From the NCBI GenBank assembly GCA_963978545.1, contig OZ021727.1, forward strand, positions 16,008,743 through 16,072,742: a DNA stretch of 64,000 nucleotides, given 5' to 3'. Shown here piece by piece: positions 10,967-22,860 of the stretch. Position 1 is the stretch's first letter. Each line of letters starts with the position of its first letter. The position numbers and the translations under genes were made by a program. The notes under the pieces are model-generated. The model was not told the DNA's origin. It saw nothing but the letters and a program-made list of their open reading frames with translations, and did no database searches. The DNA comes from Linyphia triangularis (lineage: Eukaryota > Arthropoda > Arachnida > Araneae > Linyphiidae).

Positions 10967-12184
10967 CACAATTAGAAAGTCAAAACTACTCATGTTGAAG
11001 CTTTTAAGTACTCTCAGGCTATTTTAAGTAGTTTTCTATAGATCAACAGACAGACACTCTTTATTTTATAATAACAGATTATTAGATCAATTGTCATTCT
11101 CAGACTACAAATTAACTTCAAGTTACTTGAATCCTCTACCTGAAGTTGTTAGATACTATGATTAATTTAATAAATGTTACATGTTTTATTATATAACCTG
11201 TTTAGTAATATATTGAATTATTTATTATGTCGATATCATGAATAAAACAAAAGTCAAATTTAAAAAAAAATTCTATGTTTTATGATTTCGTGTCATGCAA
11301 CTGAAAACACAATTTCTTTTGTAAATGAGTGCAAAATGAAATAAAATAAAATTGAGGGCAAAATGGCACAATACAATGGAATTTTTCCATGACTATAATT
11401 ATATGAAATACGATAATATCAATTCTATATAAATTTCATGTATGAAATTTTCATTCCGTTTGCAATTTTCAAAATAAATAAGGACACTCGATATTTGTTA
11501 GACCCTAATAGCTACAAAAAAAGTACCAAAGAATAAATATTCTTTTCAAATATCTCTACAAGGAACTACATCATAAAAACACTAAACTTAACAATCTCAA
11601 ACATAATTCTTTTTTAAGTAACACAAAAATATAAACAGAACAACACCCTTTCGCAAACTCAGAATGGAAAAAGTACCATTTCCATGAAAAAAAAAAAAAA
11701 AAAAAAAAACCCTACTTTAGCAAAAACATCGTATTTCCCTCCTCAAGCTTTTTGTGCCTCGTAAAATTACTTTTTTACGTTGTTTATTCTGAGGGAAAAA
11801 AACGCGAAAGCAAACACCAACTGGATTTTTCCACGTCCATCACTCGCAGACCGACACTTTTCTAATCAAAAAGTCATAAATTATTTCTCTTCTTACCTGA
11901 GTTGATATGCCCCAGAAAGAAAAAAAAAAAATATCAAAACTGTTGACATGTTTACATCGATTGGTATATACTTCCCAACACGTTGTGACTTTTTGACAGA
12001 AATATTACCACAGAAACCGAAAGAAACTTCTCCGGATTGAGAATTTCTTTTTTTGGTATTTTGTTTTTGCTCTTTGGCAAAAAAAAAAAAAAAAAAAAAG
12101 TAGCAGCCCCTTAATTGTTGATTCTTAAAAAGTTCACTTATTATTCCAATATAATTATAGAAGGTGTTTAATCGTTTTTAAATC
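10967..12184. other. AT-rich spacer (copy A), no gene seen
   Basis: No coding sequence is recognised. Poly-A tracts are at about 11686-11709 and 12080-12099. It is homologous to 30209-32164 of copy B minus the TTAA insertion. Confidence 0.5.
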
Positions 12185-12720
12185 CGTCATATTAACTTCG
12201 ATTTTATGTCTGTGTGGTTGGTAGGATATGTCGATTGCGGGCAAATATGAGGAGATCTAATTACCCCTTTACCGTCATCCAATCGGGCTGAAATTTGGCA
12301 GAGATTCGAAAACAATGTATTCTATCAAATTTTGGCGGCTGCTACTGTCACTAAAAAGTCACTTTTACATTTATTGCTATGATCGTTTTGGAAAACTAAT
12401 AATCTCGTTTTACCGATCATTGAATGAATCATTTCCTGTTGCCAAAATTGTTTGTATAAATGAATAGTAAAATTGCTTTAATCAGAATAAATAAAATATA
12501 TTTGGTTGTGAGTGCATAAATTCCCATTCATTTTTAATGAATATATTTTGAAAATTAGTTTGCTGTATATTTTTCTGATAGAGATGTTTTTAGTATTTAA
12601 AATTAGATGCCAACTCCTAGCATACTCTGGCAACAGAAAAGGCGCTTTGTAAATGACTATAAAAATTGAAACGCATACAAAGAATTTATAGTAAACACTT
12701 TTTATGGATTATATTAGTAC
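12185..12720 (+). repeat. rep-1, copy A2
   Basis: Same family and orientation as the copy at 5335. Its 3' end runs directly into rep-2, as at the homologous site in copy B. Confidence 0.75.
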
Positions 12721-13257
12721 TTTCATTATATTAGTATACCCATGAAAAAATAAAAATAAAAATTTCGATAGTTTTTGTATTTCTCCTCATTTTGTAACAT
12801 CCTGAATTCAAAAAATAAGTTTAGAAAAAATGTATGTCTATGTGTCCATGTGTACGTGGTCAGCTTAACTCTCGAACGAATTGACCTACGATGTTGAAAT
12901 TTGGTATACGTATTAGTGATCACCATAGGACCTGTTATTAAAGATTTCGTCAATACTGGAAATGCGCAAAACATTAAAACATGGAAAAAACATACAAAAA
13001 TCATGTTTTTCAGCAATAGGGTATTTGACAAATTTTCAAAATATGTTTTAAATAAAAGGTATGCACAAAATAAAAGACACGTATTTTTTCTTTTTTCAAA
13101 ATAATGCCGCAAAACGCTAAAAATTACATTTTAAAATGCAAGTAGAAGCCCCGCCCCTATAACGCTGCTCAAAAACCCATCTGACTGTGTGACGTCAATC
13201 TTGCATAAACAACATCACAATCGCTAGTGAGTTTCCAACGCGAAATGTGTTTTTCTT

Positions 13258-13470
13258 TTGATTTCGTTCCAAGAAATGTCTCACCGGTATCGATATTATG
13301 CAGTACCCCACTGTACAAGTACTTCAATTAAAACTCCAGAAAAGTTGTTTACACATGCACAGGAAAGCAAACATACAAAAAAAGCGGTGAAATCTTGCAA
13401 GGAGATAATCAACTTAGTTTTCACCACAGACTACGATTCACTTCTGTGAAGATCATTTTGATGCAAGTAA
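13258..13470 (+). pseudogene. Decayed THAP zinc-finger domain of a transposase
   Basis: The frame includes MSHRYRYYAVPHCTSTSIKT and EKLFTHAQESKHTKKAVKSC before TGA at 13447-13449. A C-x2-H motif (CEDHFD) continues at 13445-13462 in another frame, so a frameshift separates the halves. THAP domains are C-x(2-4)-C, then 35-50 residues, then C-x2-H, and bind transposon ends. Here the first Cys appears replaced by Tyr and the usual Trp is not evident. The position near the left end suits an N-terminal DNA-binding domain. The rest of the transposase is absent. Confidence 0.5.
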
Positions 13471-13636
13471 TACTTTATTTAATTCTTTTAAATGTTTTAA
13501 CTACACAATATTAAGTTTAAGTACTGATGCATTATTGAAATATTGATTTTTTTTTGTTTGGTAAATTTGAAACCAAAATATTTGTTTTGTTTACTTGAAT
13601 TGTTTTGACGAAAACATTTTTTGTCTGTCATATTAA

Positions 13637-14063
13637 CCTTTAATTACTGTATGCGGTCTGACAGACCACGAGTCATTTTTTGCAGAATGCTTCCAACCCC
13701 CTAAAATATTTAATCTTTGACTTTAAATTAATTTTTCCAATTCTTCGTTACTGAAATTTTAAATTAATCTTCATCAAATTTTTGGAGCAGTATGAACCAC
13801 GTGTTGCCCTTGAGCTAAAAAAGATCAAACCACCCAATCACAGCCCTTTATTTACTGAATTTTTTAAAATGTGTACTAACTCTTTTAAATACTTAATGTT
13901 TCCAAAAAGAAGCAATCTTGTGCTGTCATTCAATAGGTGAAGAACAAACTTCATAGAAGTGGACTTCAAAGTCCCTATGGGTTTCAAAGCATTTAAATCA
14001 GTACAGTACCATGAGAAATGAAGTACAACGACTGGACTTATAAGTACCGTCAGTAGATAAAGG
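13637..14063. mobile_element. TTAA-flanked MITE nested in the THAP element
   Basis: Termini CCTTTAATTACTG and, inverted, CCTTTATCTACTG are flanked by TTAA at 13633-13636 and 14064-14067. A TTAA target with CC-starting ends fits piggyBac-like elements. It lies within 13018-14986 and so inserted later or was carried along. Confidence 0.65.
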
Positions 14064-15126
14064 TTAAAGGATTTTGTTTATGATAATCTTGTGTTTCTAT
14101 TCACCTCAATGCATCATACTTGTCTTTTTCACCTTTTTGTCGTTTTTAAATAATATCAGCTATAAATTATAACGAGTGTTCCGTTTCATCCCTTCCTGCG
14201 GGTTGAATGGGAACAACATGAAAGAAATCAAAATAAATGCAAGTCACGTTTTTTATAACATTTTTGGGCTTGATCATTATAGAAGAAGGTAAGACCCACG
14301 TTCCTAAGTCAAAAATGTGCTCGTTAACGATATTATTACACTCTATTTTTACTTTGAAAGTTGAAAATTGTTCCTTTTCACTCCGTTTTAACAATACTCA
14401 GCGGATTATATTAATTGCTTTTTTTTTTTTATTCTAATGTTTTTATGATTATTACAACTGTAAAAGGTGTTGTTGTTGTTTTTCTAATTATAAGAACTGT
14501 GAGAATTGTTGATACTTACACAAATGTTTTAACATTTCTAAACTCTTCAGAATAAAATTCTGAGCTTGACTTGAAAAAGAACCCCACCATCAAAGCATCT
14601 ATTTTAGATAATCCGAAATGTGTGCCTTTACAAAACCGTCTTCCAATGTTCCAATAACACTTCTTTAAATAAATATTTCCTAAAAGTTACCTTCAATAGT
14701 CATAATTTATCATATAGTAGGAAAAGAGATGAACCAAGCTTTAAAATAAACGTATGAAGCTGTTTGCTTACAAATGTGATCAACATTGACGTCACACTCT
14801 GTAGAGGAGTTTATCCGAGCGTTTCTGATCACGTGACGAGGCGCTCAGAAAAGCAATTTTTAAAATTTGATTTATAAAAATTTGAGTAATTATTTCGAGT
14901 TAAAACTGCTTGCATTATTATTATTTCGTTAAATACTATAAATATGCCACATTTGGTAATTATTTGTTGATGGTGTCAAATACCCTATTGTTAAAAAAAC
15001 GGCTCTAATGATTTGGATTAAAATCATTGTGGTATTGCGTTTGAAGGTTTTCTAAACATCCCCACCTCCGAAATTTCACTAAAAATGCTATCAAGGAGTA
15101 AAAAGTTGATAAATGAATGTCTTTAA

Positions 15127-15366
15127 CCCTCTGAGGGTTGTGGGCATATATATGAATCCTCTGATCCCCAGATTTTCATGCAGTACACAACATTTTTAAA
15201 TTTATAAATAAATATTAAAATGAAATATTTTTTAAATATTTTTATTAGGATGATAAGTTAAAACCCATTAAAAAAAATATGCATTTGAATCAGAAATATA
15301 ATCTTAAAATTATCGCAGGGTAAACAATTGTACAATTTCGTTCATTCCCGGAACGCTCAGAGGGTT
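15127..15366. mobile_element. TTAA-flanked MITE (copy A)
   Basis: Left TTAA followed by CCCTCTGAG. The right end CTCAGAGGG is followed, after two T, by TTAA. It is piggyBac-like in form and interrupts rep-2. Confidence 0.55.
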
Positions 15367-15707
15367 TTAACACAGAGTTCTCTTCCTTTGAGCACCGCTC
15401 ATCAACGTCCATTTTTTTCCTCTCTTCGGTTTTCCTTACAAAAAAGATAATGTAAGAAATATTGAATAGTGTATTGCTAAATTCACCATTTTGGCTGTGA
15501 GTGTGTGTGTTATTTTTAACCTATGTAAGAAATATCGCCAAAAATATCGCCAAACTGGTCATTTATTCAAATGAATGAAAATATGAAAAGGAAATATCAC
15601 TATTCCGCCTCATATTTCAATGTAGTGAGCGTTATTATAAAATAATTGAGAGTAGTGCGATGCTCCACACCCCTCGTTTATTGTTAGAAATGCTCTCTAA
15701 TAACCCA

Positions 15708-15808
15708 TATAGTACATATTTTCCCGGGGAGGTTCTTAGGAAGAACCCAGCCATCCCTGGGATCCCGAATGTCATCCTAGGGACCTCCTTGGGAGAATAT
15801 GTGCTATA
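15708..15808. repeat. ~100-bp palindromic hairpin (copy A)
   Basis: The left half (AGTACATATTTTCCCGGGGA) pairs with the right half (TTGGGAGAATATGTGCTA) over most of the length. The centre is CCATCCCTGGGATCCC. It is probably a very short MITE or hairpin relic. Confidence 0.6.
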
Positions 15809-15809
15809 T

Positions 15810-16439
15810 GATCAGAACTAACATAAATGGTTCATCGTTGTTCAGAAAAGCTTTTACTCAGAAGTAGTCATTTATACATAACTTATATGTAGACTGTGTT
15901 CCTGGATTTTGTAGAATTTATGCGTCTTTTCATGTGTCATTCATCTCTGTAAGTCTAATAAATAAATCGCAATTAGGTGAATCGTTAATGATACATCTCT
16001 CGATATAATATTAGTAATAATTTTTCAGTGACGGTAAATATAATGGATGCAGATTGCAACCTAGAGTAGAAACTAAAATATTAAAATAAAAACATGAATG
16101 TTATTTAGTATTATATATGCAATCATTCCGATAGTGTAAGTTGAATTTTCATTTGATAATTAAAATGAGAGGAGAAAAGGAGGGACTTGTTACTTTTAAA
16201 AGAAAAGAAATGCATTCATCGGATTTGAGATATTAAAAAAGCAATTTTTAGCGTATGTTACTGCCAAGGAGTGAAGGATAGAAGAATTAAAAAGAATGAT
16301 TCCGCAATAAATAGTTACGCTAGTTTCAAAATCCCAATGCTTATTTCAAACCGTTTCAATATATCATTAGTTGGAATTTTCAACAACTTGAGTTAGAATT
16401 TGAAGAGTAAATCCTAGTTTTGTTACTTTAACTTGGGCT
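15810..16439. other. AT-rich spacer (copy A), no gene seen
   Basis: No open frame or repeat was recognised beyond its homology to 34022-34674. In copy B a ~12-bp block (TAGTTTCAAAA) is locally duplicated near 34540. Confidence 0.5.
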
Positions 16440-16965
16440 ATTTTACTTTCATTTACCCATATTTATACATATAGTGATGAAAGTATAGTATTCGGTTAAA
16501 AAATTTTGCATTTCTCCATGTTTTGGAACACCCTGATTTCAAAAATTGGGTCTAAAAAAGTTTTGTCTGTGTGTCTCGTGTATGTATGCACGTGGTCAGC
16601 TGAAATTCGCATAAAAATGCTTTAATGGCTTAAAGAGTTGAAAAACAAATGATTTTAACACAGAGTTCTCTTTCCTTGAGCATACATCATCAACGATAGT
16701 TTTTTCTTCTCTCCTCAGTTTCACTTATAAGAAAAGATAATATCAGAATTATCGAAAAGTATATAGCCAAAATCGTCATTTTGGCAGAGATTTTTGTCCT
16801 TATTTTTTTTAAGACTCATGCAAGAATTGTCGCAAAAAATATCCCCAAACAGAAAATTTTTACTAAATGAAAATATTAGAACGGTAAATGAAGCAAATCC
16901 ACGTCAGTATTATGGTGTAATTGAAAGTTGCGTGATGTTCCACACCCATTGTTTAAATATATACT
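16440..16965 (+). repeat. rep-2, second copy in A (internally deleted)
   Basis: Shares the start (GATGAAAGTATAGTATTCGG), the ACACAGAGTTCTCTTTCCTTG block and the GATGTTCCACACCC end with the 12720 copy, but lacks the middle. Confidence 0.6.
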
Positions 16966-17110
16966 CTGTCTACTAAAATTAATTCCATAAAAACAAATTT
17001 TTAACATAGAAACACAAATTTAAGAGTTCTCACTTTTCAGTTCAGAAAATTCCCATTCCACAGTGCATACTCATCACTAAATTATTACAAGTATGACACA
17101 AATATAATTA

Positions 17111-17853
17111 CATGGGCGCCCGCAGAAATATTTTCAGAGGTGTGCCAGACTAGATTTTTATCAAAATCATTATTTTTTTTAGAAATTTTAATAAATAGTT
17201 ATGCATTTTAAATTATACTCTTTGAGAAAAGTTTTAAAAAATTCATTGTATATTATTTTGAAAGTGCAACCCTGTTAAAAATAGAAAAAAAAAGTAAAAA
17301 TATTAAACAAATATATTTTTAACGATTTTTTATTTTCTAACTAGATCTCACAGCATTCAGGTGACAGTTTTTGGAACAGAGGAACACGAAGATGCAAAAA
17401 TACAGAAGAGTAACATAATATTTCTTCCAAGTTTTGAAAATAATAAAAAAAAAATAAAAAAAATTCAAAATGAAATACAAAGGCAGTATTGGATATATTT
17501 AATTGAATTCTAAAAATAGATTTTAAGATAGTGTAGCTGATGAAGCAAAATATTTTTCCTAGAATTTTGAGAACTATACAAGAAATGATTATACAATAAA
17601 ATAAATAAATATTTCTACTCAGCCTCCAATAATCTTCGGCGCCAGTAGTTATGAAAAACGACGAAGAAAAGAAACAAGACTATAATAATAGAGAAGCAAA
17701 TGCTTATTGTAACAACAACAAAAAAACGAAACAGCATATGTGCTTTTCATTTTATCTTGGAATTTACACCTTTTTTCTCATATATTTTTTTTTAATTTTC
17801 AAGAGCTAGGGGGTGCAAGTTCACCTCCTTACATCCTCCTGGGGGCGCCCATG
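17111..17853. mobile_element. hAT MITE (copy A)
   Basis: Ends CATGGGCGCCCGCAG and, inverted, CATGGGCGCCCCCAG, flanked by TATAATTA (17103-17110) and TATCATTA (17854-17861), an 8-bp duplication with one mismatch. The interior is AT-rich with no transposase. Confidence 0.8.
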
Positions 17854-18227
17854 TATCATTATATTAAGGAATAAGGAATTACATTATATTAAGAAATAAA
17901 GAATTACATTATATGAATAAATAAAGAATTATATTACAATAAGAAATGTTAACAACAATGATTAAAATTCCAAGTTTAATAAATTACTTTTTAGATTGAG
18001 TTTTAAAAACAGTCCACTTTAATGTAAATACTAATCTAGTACATTTATTTTTAAATTGACTGCTTTTAATGTTTGTGCAATTAAGAAGTCCGAAAAGCAT
18101 ATTTTAGTGCTTATATATTTTTTTCTATATGTTAGAGTTCCTAAGAAACGGTAGACTGGACTTGGGAAAAGTTTGTTATGAAATACCACATTCTAATGAA
18201 ATTTCTCTCCAGAAAAATGTAAAAATA

Positions 18228-18290
18228 TAGTATTTTATGCAACTAGTTGGGAAAGTATAGTTATTTATAAAACTTGTTGAGAAAGTAATA
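18228..18290 (+). repeat. ~32-bp tandem repeat, two units (copy A)
   Basis: Units resemble CAACTAGTTGGGAAAGTATA. Copy B has three units at about 36430-36510, so unit number changed after duplication. Confidence 0.6.
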
Positions 18291-18370
18291 TTTTTTCTAA
18301 CGAGGTAAAATTCTTGTTTGATAAGTACCTTAGCACGAGTCAAATAATTTTCCGAGTTTGAAAAAGTATT
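18286..18370. repeat. ~85-bp palindromic hairpin (copy A)
   Basis: AATATTTTTTCTAACGAGG pairs with CCGAGTTTGAAAAAGTATT across a paired interior (CTTGTTTGATAAG with CGAGTCAAATAA). A homologue is at about 36509-36593 and a related palindrome at 54611-54694. Confidence 0.6.
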
Positions 18371-18619
18371 TTTCTACATGTTGCATACAATATTTTTTTT
18401 TAATCACGGGCAAAAATATTTTTATTAACGTATATTTGTTAATGTTGGCAACTTCAATTAATGAATTTCTTCTTAAAATATGCGATTTCAAGACCAAGAC
18501 TATATTATATTCAAGCACAAGTCGTGCGAGAAAGTTCTTTTTTCACATTAGTGCAAGAAAGTTACTTTCCCGCCCTCCTCGGTATAAAAAGTTACTTTCA
18601 CCACCATTTCTGAATGAAA

Positions 18620-19034
18620 ATGATTAAATAAAGCTCAATTTTTTGCACGTTATTATAAAAATACTTTTTTAACCAAAATAATTTTAAGAGTTTGATAAAA
18701 GGATTTCCCACATGATACACAATATATTTTTTTTTATAATCACGTCCAAAAAGTATCTTTAATACATTTTTACAAATTTAATATAAACGAAGTGTTTATT
18801 AAAAATTCGATTTTTCTTTTAATACTATGCAAATGAAAATTATTTTTGATGTATATTGAAATGATAAAAATATATTTGAAAAAAAAATTGTTTTTTTAAA
18901 GAAGAACTTACTGAAAAGCTATATTGTGCTTGAATTAAACAATTAAATTGAGTGTTTCATTTAGATCTTCTCTTACAATAGAATCGGTGCTACAATAGAT
19001 TTGAGAGTTACCATCAATCAAATCAATTATTAAA
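18620..19034. other. AT-rich spacer (copy A), no gene seen
   Basis: No gene seen. Short palindromic TACTTTC and GAAAGTA blocks recur just upstream (18530-18600) and again at 19880-19910. Confidence 0.4.
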
Positions 19035-19565
19035 TCCTGTATATTAACTTCGATTTGGGTATGTGTGGATAGTTGGCTGAATATGTCGATGGCAAGTAAA
19101 TCAGCGGAGACCTAATTACCCCCCTTGTTGTCATCTGATTGGTCTGAAACTTGGCAGATAGATTTGATTTTGATGACGATACATTCCATAAAATTTTGGG
19201 GCTGTTAGTGTCACTAAAAGGTCGCTTTTATGTAATACTAATAGACCAACTTGCCGTCATCCAATCGCACTGAAATAGCATTTAACCGATAATTGAAGAA
19301 ACTCTTTCCTTTTGCCAAAATTATTTTAATACTAAATAATATAATACAATTGTATGAATCAGAATAAATAAAAGATATTCGGATGTGAGTGCATAAATTT
19401 ATACTAATTTGAAATAAATAAATTTTTAATAGTATTTACCGATATTTTGCTGATAGAGATGTTTTTAATATTTTTGAAATTAGATGCCAACAACAAGTAC
19501 ATGCTGCCGGCAGAAACGGCACTTTGTTAATGAAAATTAGATTTTTATGGCTTACATTATCTTCC
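19035..19565 (+). repeat. rep-1, copy A3
   Basis: Plus-strand copy followed within about 20-40 bp by an inverted half-copy (19583-19745), making a palindrome of roughly 170-bp arms. Confidence 0.75.
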
Positions 19566-19582
19566 TATTAATTAAAAAATAG

Positions 19583-19745
19583 TAGATTTCTGTTTTCGGC
19601 ACATTTTTTATTGGGTTTGTATCTAATTTTAAATATTAAATACATCTCTAACAGTAAAATCTGCAATAAAGTACGTTTCAAAATTTATTTATTAAAAATG
19701 AACTTGAATTTATACATTCACGTCTAAATACCTTTTATTTACACT
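19583..19745 (-). repeat. rep-1 inverted 3' half-copy (A)
   Basis: The reverse complement matches the 3' half of rep-1, including the TAGAGATGT and AAATTAGAT blocks. It sits tail-to-tail with the preceding plus copy. Confidence 0.65.
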
Positions 19746-20969
19746 GTTTAAAGTAATTTTGTGCACAAAAAGATTTTCAACAGTGATCGGTTAAAATTTA
19801 ACTTATACCGTTATAGAATGACGCAGTGAGTGAGTGAGTCAATCAGAGCTCGGGACAGGAGTACGGGAAAGATCTTTTCACATTACTGTGAGAAAGTTAC
19901 TTTCCCGTACACCTTGCGGTAAAGTGATATATTCTTCTAGATTTCAAATTAAAAACGATTAAATAAAGTTTAATTTTTTCAAATTGATATAAAATAACTT
20001 TCATCACATCAAAAAATTTTATACGTTCTTTTAAACAGCAGAAAACATTGAAAACACAAAAATCGATCAATAATTTTTTTTAATCACCTTAATAACTATT
20101 GAAAGTAAAAAAATTCTGTAAAATGTCTGGCTTCCATAATATTGAGTTTGAGGTTACAATTAAAATATATTTATCAGTCCTTTAAGATCGGTTTCTTCAA
20201 GAACTACAATAAATAATATCCATTAGATACTAGAAGTTAAAGGATATAAAGCTGATACGAGGAATGAAGGGTCAGCGGATGTTGCCAATTCGAAAAGCAT
20301 TAGTTTAGTAAAGAACAGGAAAACAGTTTATCTACACCTGAGCCTTCGACGATGTAATTTCTTTTTTTTTTTCGGTATTTTTTTTACTACTTCTACCATT
20401 TTCTTCTTATTCTATAAAAAAACATCATCGTTCTACTAGGCAATTTCTTATTGATAGAGAAATGCAATGCGTTTAATAAATTATTTATGAAATATTTCCG
20501 AATATTTTATCGGAGAATTCAAATGAATGTATGTGTGTTAAGTTGATAGTGTTTGTGGGACATAGGATATATGTATTTGTTAAAATTGAGAAAATACTGT
20601 AGTCGAATATTGTAATTAATGCACAGTTTAAACAATCAAAGCAAAACTCTCACTCTCTCTCTTTTTTTTTTTTTAATTTTTTTTTTTTATATATAAGTGA
20701 TTTTTGATAGAAGAAAAAATGAACTTAAATACATAGATATGAATTGTAATTAAATATAGATTAATAGTTTTTTTAAATTTGATATCTGTTACACAATTAA
20801 AATATTTTGTAAAATTACAACCAAGTTGTGTATTTATTTAATTTGGGTTATTTAGTGTACTATATTTATTTATTTAGTAAAAAAAAGGGATTTAAATTTG
20901 CGTGTTGTTTTATAGTATAAACTTTCTCAGCTTCCATTATATATTGCATTTTTCCAGTATGATTGTCAA
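19746..20969. other. AT-rich spacer (copy A), no gene seen
   Basis: Contains a GAGTGAGTGAGT run (19831-19842), a GAAAGTTACTTTCCCG palindrome (19892-19907) and T-runs at 20360 and 20660. No coding signal was recognised. Confidence 0.4.
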
Positions 20970-21805
20970 ACGCTGTATCAACTTTGTATACTGTAATGTA
21001 TGTATGATCCTGTAACTTTTTGTATTATAAATGGGATGTTTTGTAATTATGTTAATTTTGTATAATGAATTATGTTGGTCTATTATGCAATATTCAAATT
21101 TGGGGTTTCTATATTGTTATTCTTCGAATTCTCTATTTTCTATTATGTTATTTATCAATTTCTGTATTTTACGTTGTGTTTGCAAATTCTATTTATATAT
21201 ATATTTTTTACTCGAGCAATCCAGTTGCGCCTTAAGCCTGTTGTTGGCCTTAAAATTTCTATTTGAATCAGGTACATAAATGTTTCAGTTTTATTCAAAA
21301 GTAGTATATCTTCCTTCTAATTTAGCTGTGGAAACTTTTTATATTTATATATTGATAAAACCTGTATATAATTGCAAATAGTGATGCATTTATATTAAAG
21401 TGCAATTTTATTTTAATTTATTTCTTAACAGCAATAAATACAAGTTAGAAATAGGAGGCAGCATCTAAATACCGAGAAATTTTGAGGCGTTTCCCTCCGG
21501 TGATTTGAGGACTGAATTTAGCTAGAAATTTCAGCAGTGGCCTATAAAAAGAGGCGAAAAATGGAATCTGGCCAGTCGAGTTTTTGACTTTTCTGTGAAA
21601 GGATCGGAGCCTTTGTTTACTTTCTTTGTACCTGCATTATCGCTGTATTCGAAGTTGCATGAATTGAAGTTTCTGTTGAAGCTGGATAGTGTTTTTACTG
21701 CTGGTCTGGAAAGCTTTGTAAGTCTTCGGAAGAAAAATAAATTATAGTTTTTATTTGGTCAAAACTGCGTTATCATTTCCTTTGTGAAAATATCCATAAC
21801 AATAT
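20970..21805 (+). mobile_element. Solo-LTR-like module (copy A)
   Basis: A core promoter (TATA, Inr, DPE) at 21543-21605 is followed by AATAAA at 21736-21741 about 165 bp downstream, and the module ends near CATAACA (about 21805). This is the order U3, R and U5 expected of a retrotransposon LTR. The 5' boundary and target duplication could not be fixed, and no internal coding region or second LTR is present. A unique short gene promoter is an alternative. Confidence 0.45.
21543..21605 (+). promoter_or_regulatory. Core promoter: TATA, Inr, DPE (copy A)
   Basis: TATAAAAAG starts at -31, CCAGTCG is the initiator with A at 21574 as +1, and GGATC lies exactly at +28 to +32 (21601-21605), matching the DPE consensus RGWYV. 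Copy B keeps all three at the same spacing. Confidence 0.6.
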
Positions 21806-22321
21806 AATACAATTATATTTATCATAATCATACTTTTCATTTTGGGGATATGGGGAATGATATAGGTTTTCAATTAGGTTCCAGCATAATATCATTTGAA
21901 CGAGTTCTGATCCTGTAGCTTAGAACAAAACTGACAACCTCCCCCCAGTTTTCAAAGACACTGTTACATAGGAAAAGTACTCCCACCCCAGACCTTAATG
22001 GTGCTATTGCACAACAAAATGTAGACTCCTCAACTCCTCTCCAAAAAAAAAAAAAAAAGAACTTTAAAGAAACTGTTGCATAGTAAATTGCCTCCCCCTC
22101 CTCTATTTTTAAAAGTACTATTGCATAATAATAGAAGGGTTATCTCTCCCAACCCCCCCCCCCCCCGTCTCCTTTATCTACAAAATATTATTGTTTTGTT
22201 TCATTTATCTTATTTTTTATGATAAATCCTAAAATTTACCATTTTCTTATCACCAGCACCCCCTAAAACACACGTTTACTTTATCCGTCATTTTTACTGT
22301 TGTTTTACTTTTTTTTAAAAT

Positions 22322-22860
22322 CCTTTATATTAATTTCGATTTCGTGTATATGTTTGTCGATGGAGGGCAAATCTGCAGAGGACTGCTGTTAACCCCCTTG
22401 CCGTCATCATATCGGGCTGAAACTTGGCAGATAGATTCGATACCGATGACATTTCATTCTATCAAATTTTGGCGGCTTTCATTGTATATAAAATGTCGCT
22501 TTCAAGGAATACTAATAAACCAACTGGCCGTCATCCAATTGCGGTGAAAAAGCATCTAACTGATCATTGAAGAAACTTTTTCCTGCTGACAAAATTGCTT
22601 TAATAAATAAATAATATAATTGTTTTGGTCAGAATAAATAAAATATATTTTTATGTGAGTGTATAAATTCGAAATTATATTAAATGAAATAATTTTGATA
22701 AGACATTTACCTGATATTTTGCTGATAGAGATGTTTTTAGTATTTAAAATTACAAGCCAACACCAAGCACAAGCTGACAACAGAAAAGGTGCTTTGTTAT
22801 TGAATATAAACATTGGCGAGGCTTATAAAGGATTTATATTATCGTTTTTATGGGTTATAT
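22322..22860 (+). repeat. rep-1, copy B1
   Basis: Homologue of the 5335-5905 copy inside duplication copy B. The open frames here (22344-22547, 22659-22883) are repeat-derived. Confidence 0.75.

Larger units (their letters stand above)
13018..14986 (+). mobile_element. THAP-coding DNA transposon, copy A only (ISL2EU/PHIS-like)
   Basis: The 1969-bp insertion has inverted termini AGGGTATTTGACA and AT duplications (13016-13017 and 14987-14988). Copy B has the matching empty site (AGCAATTGC, near 32986). Subterminal TGACGTCA motifs are placed symmetrically at 13190-13197 and 14787-14794, about 170-190 bp from each end. A decayed THAP-like reading frame lies near the left end. Within the PHIS group, ISL2EU elements combine THAP domains with 2-bp duplications, which fits. 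P-type elements also carry THAP but make longer duplications. No DDE catalytic region was seen, so the element is internally deleted. Confidence 0.7.
12720..15690 (+). repeat. Dispersed repeat rep-2, interrupted (copy A)
   Basis: The family begins near ACCCAT/ATGAAAGTA, contains GACCTACGATGTTGAAATTTGG, and ends near GATGCTCCACACCCCTCG. Here it is split by the THAP element (13018-14986) and a TTAA element (15127-15366). A shorter copy is at 16440-16965. Confidence 0.6.
4905..21926 (+). repeat. Tandem segmental duplication, copy A (~17.0 kb)
   Basis: Collinear and in the same orientation as 21937-40068. Shared landmarks include the C-rich tract, rep-1 copies (5335/22322, 12185/32165, 19035/37260), the 82-codon ORF (7683/24768), a TA-flanked element (9237/25677), a TTAA element (15127/33121), a hAT MITE (17111/35346) and an LTR-like promoter (21543/39687). 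Copy-specific insertions are a hAT element at 8285 and a THAP element at 13018. Confidence 0.93.

Noticed and set aside
18330..18627. Frames conserved in position between copies A (18330-18518) and B (36554-36742)
   Set aside because: Residue differences (about seven in 62) are what neutral drift would give, and the frame overlaps a palindromic repeat.
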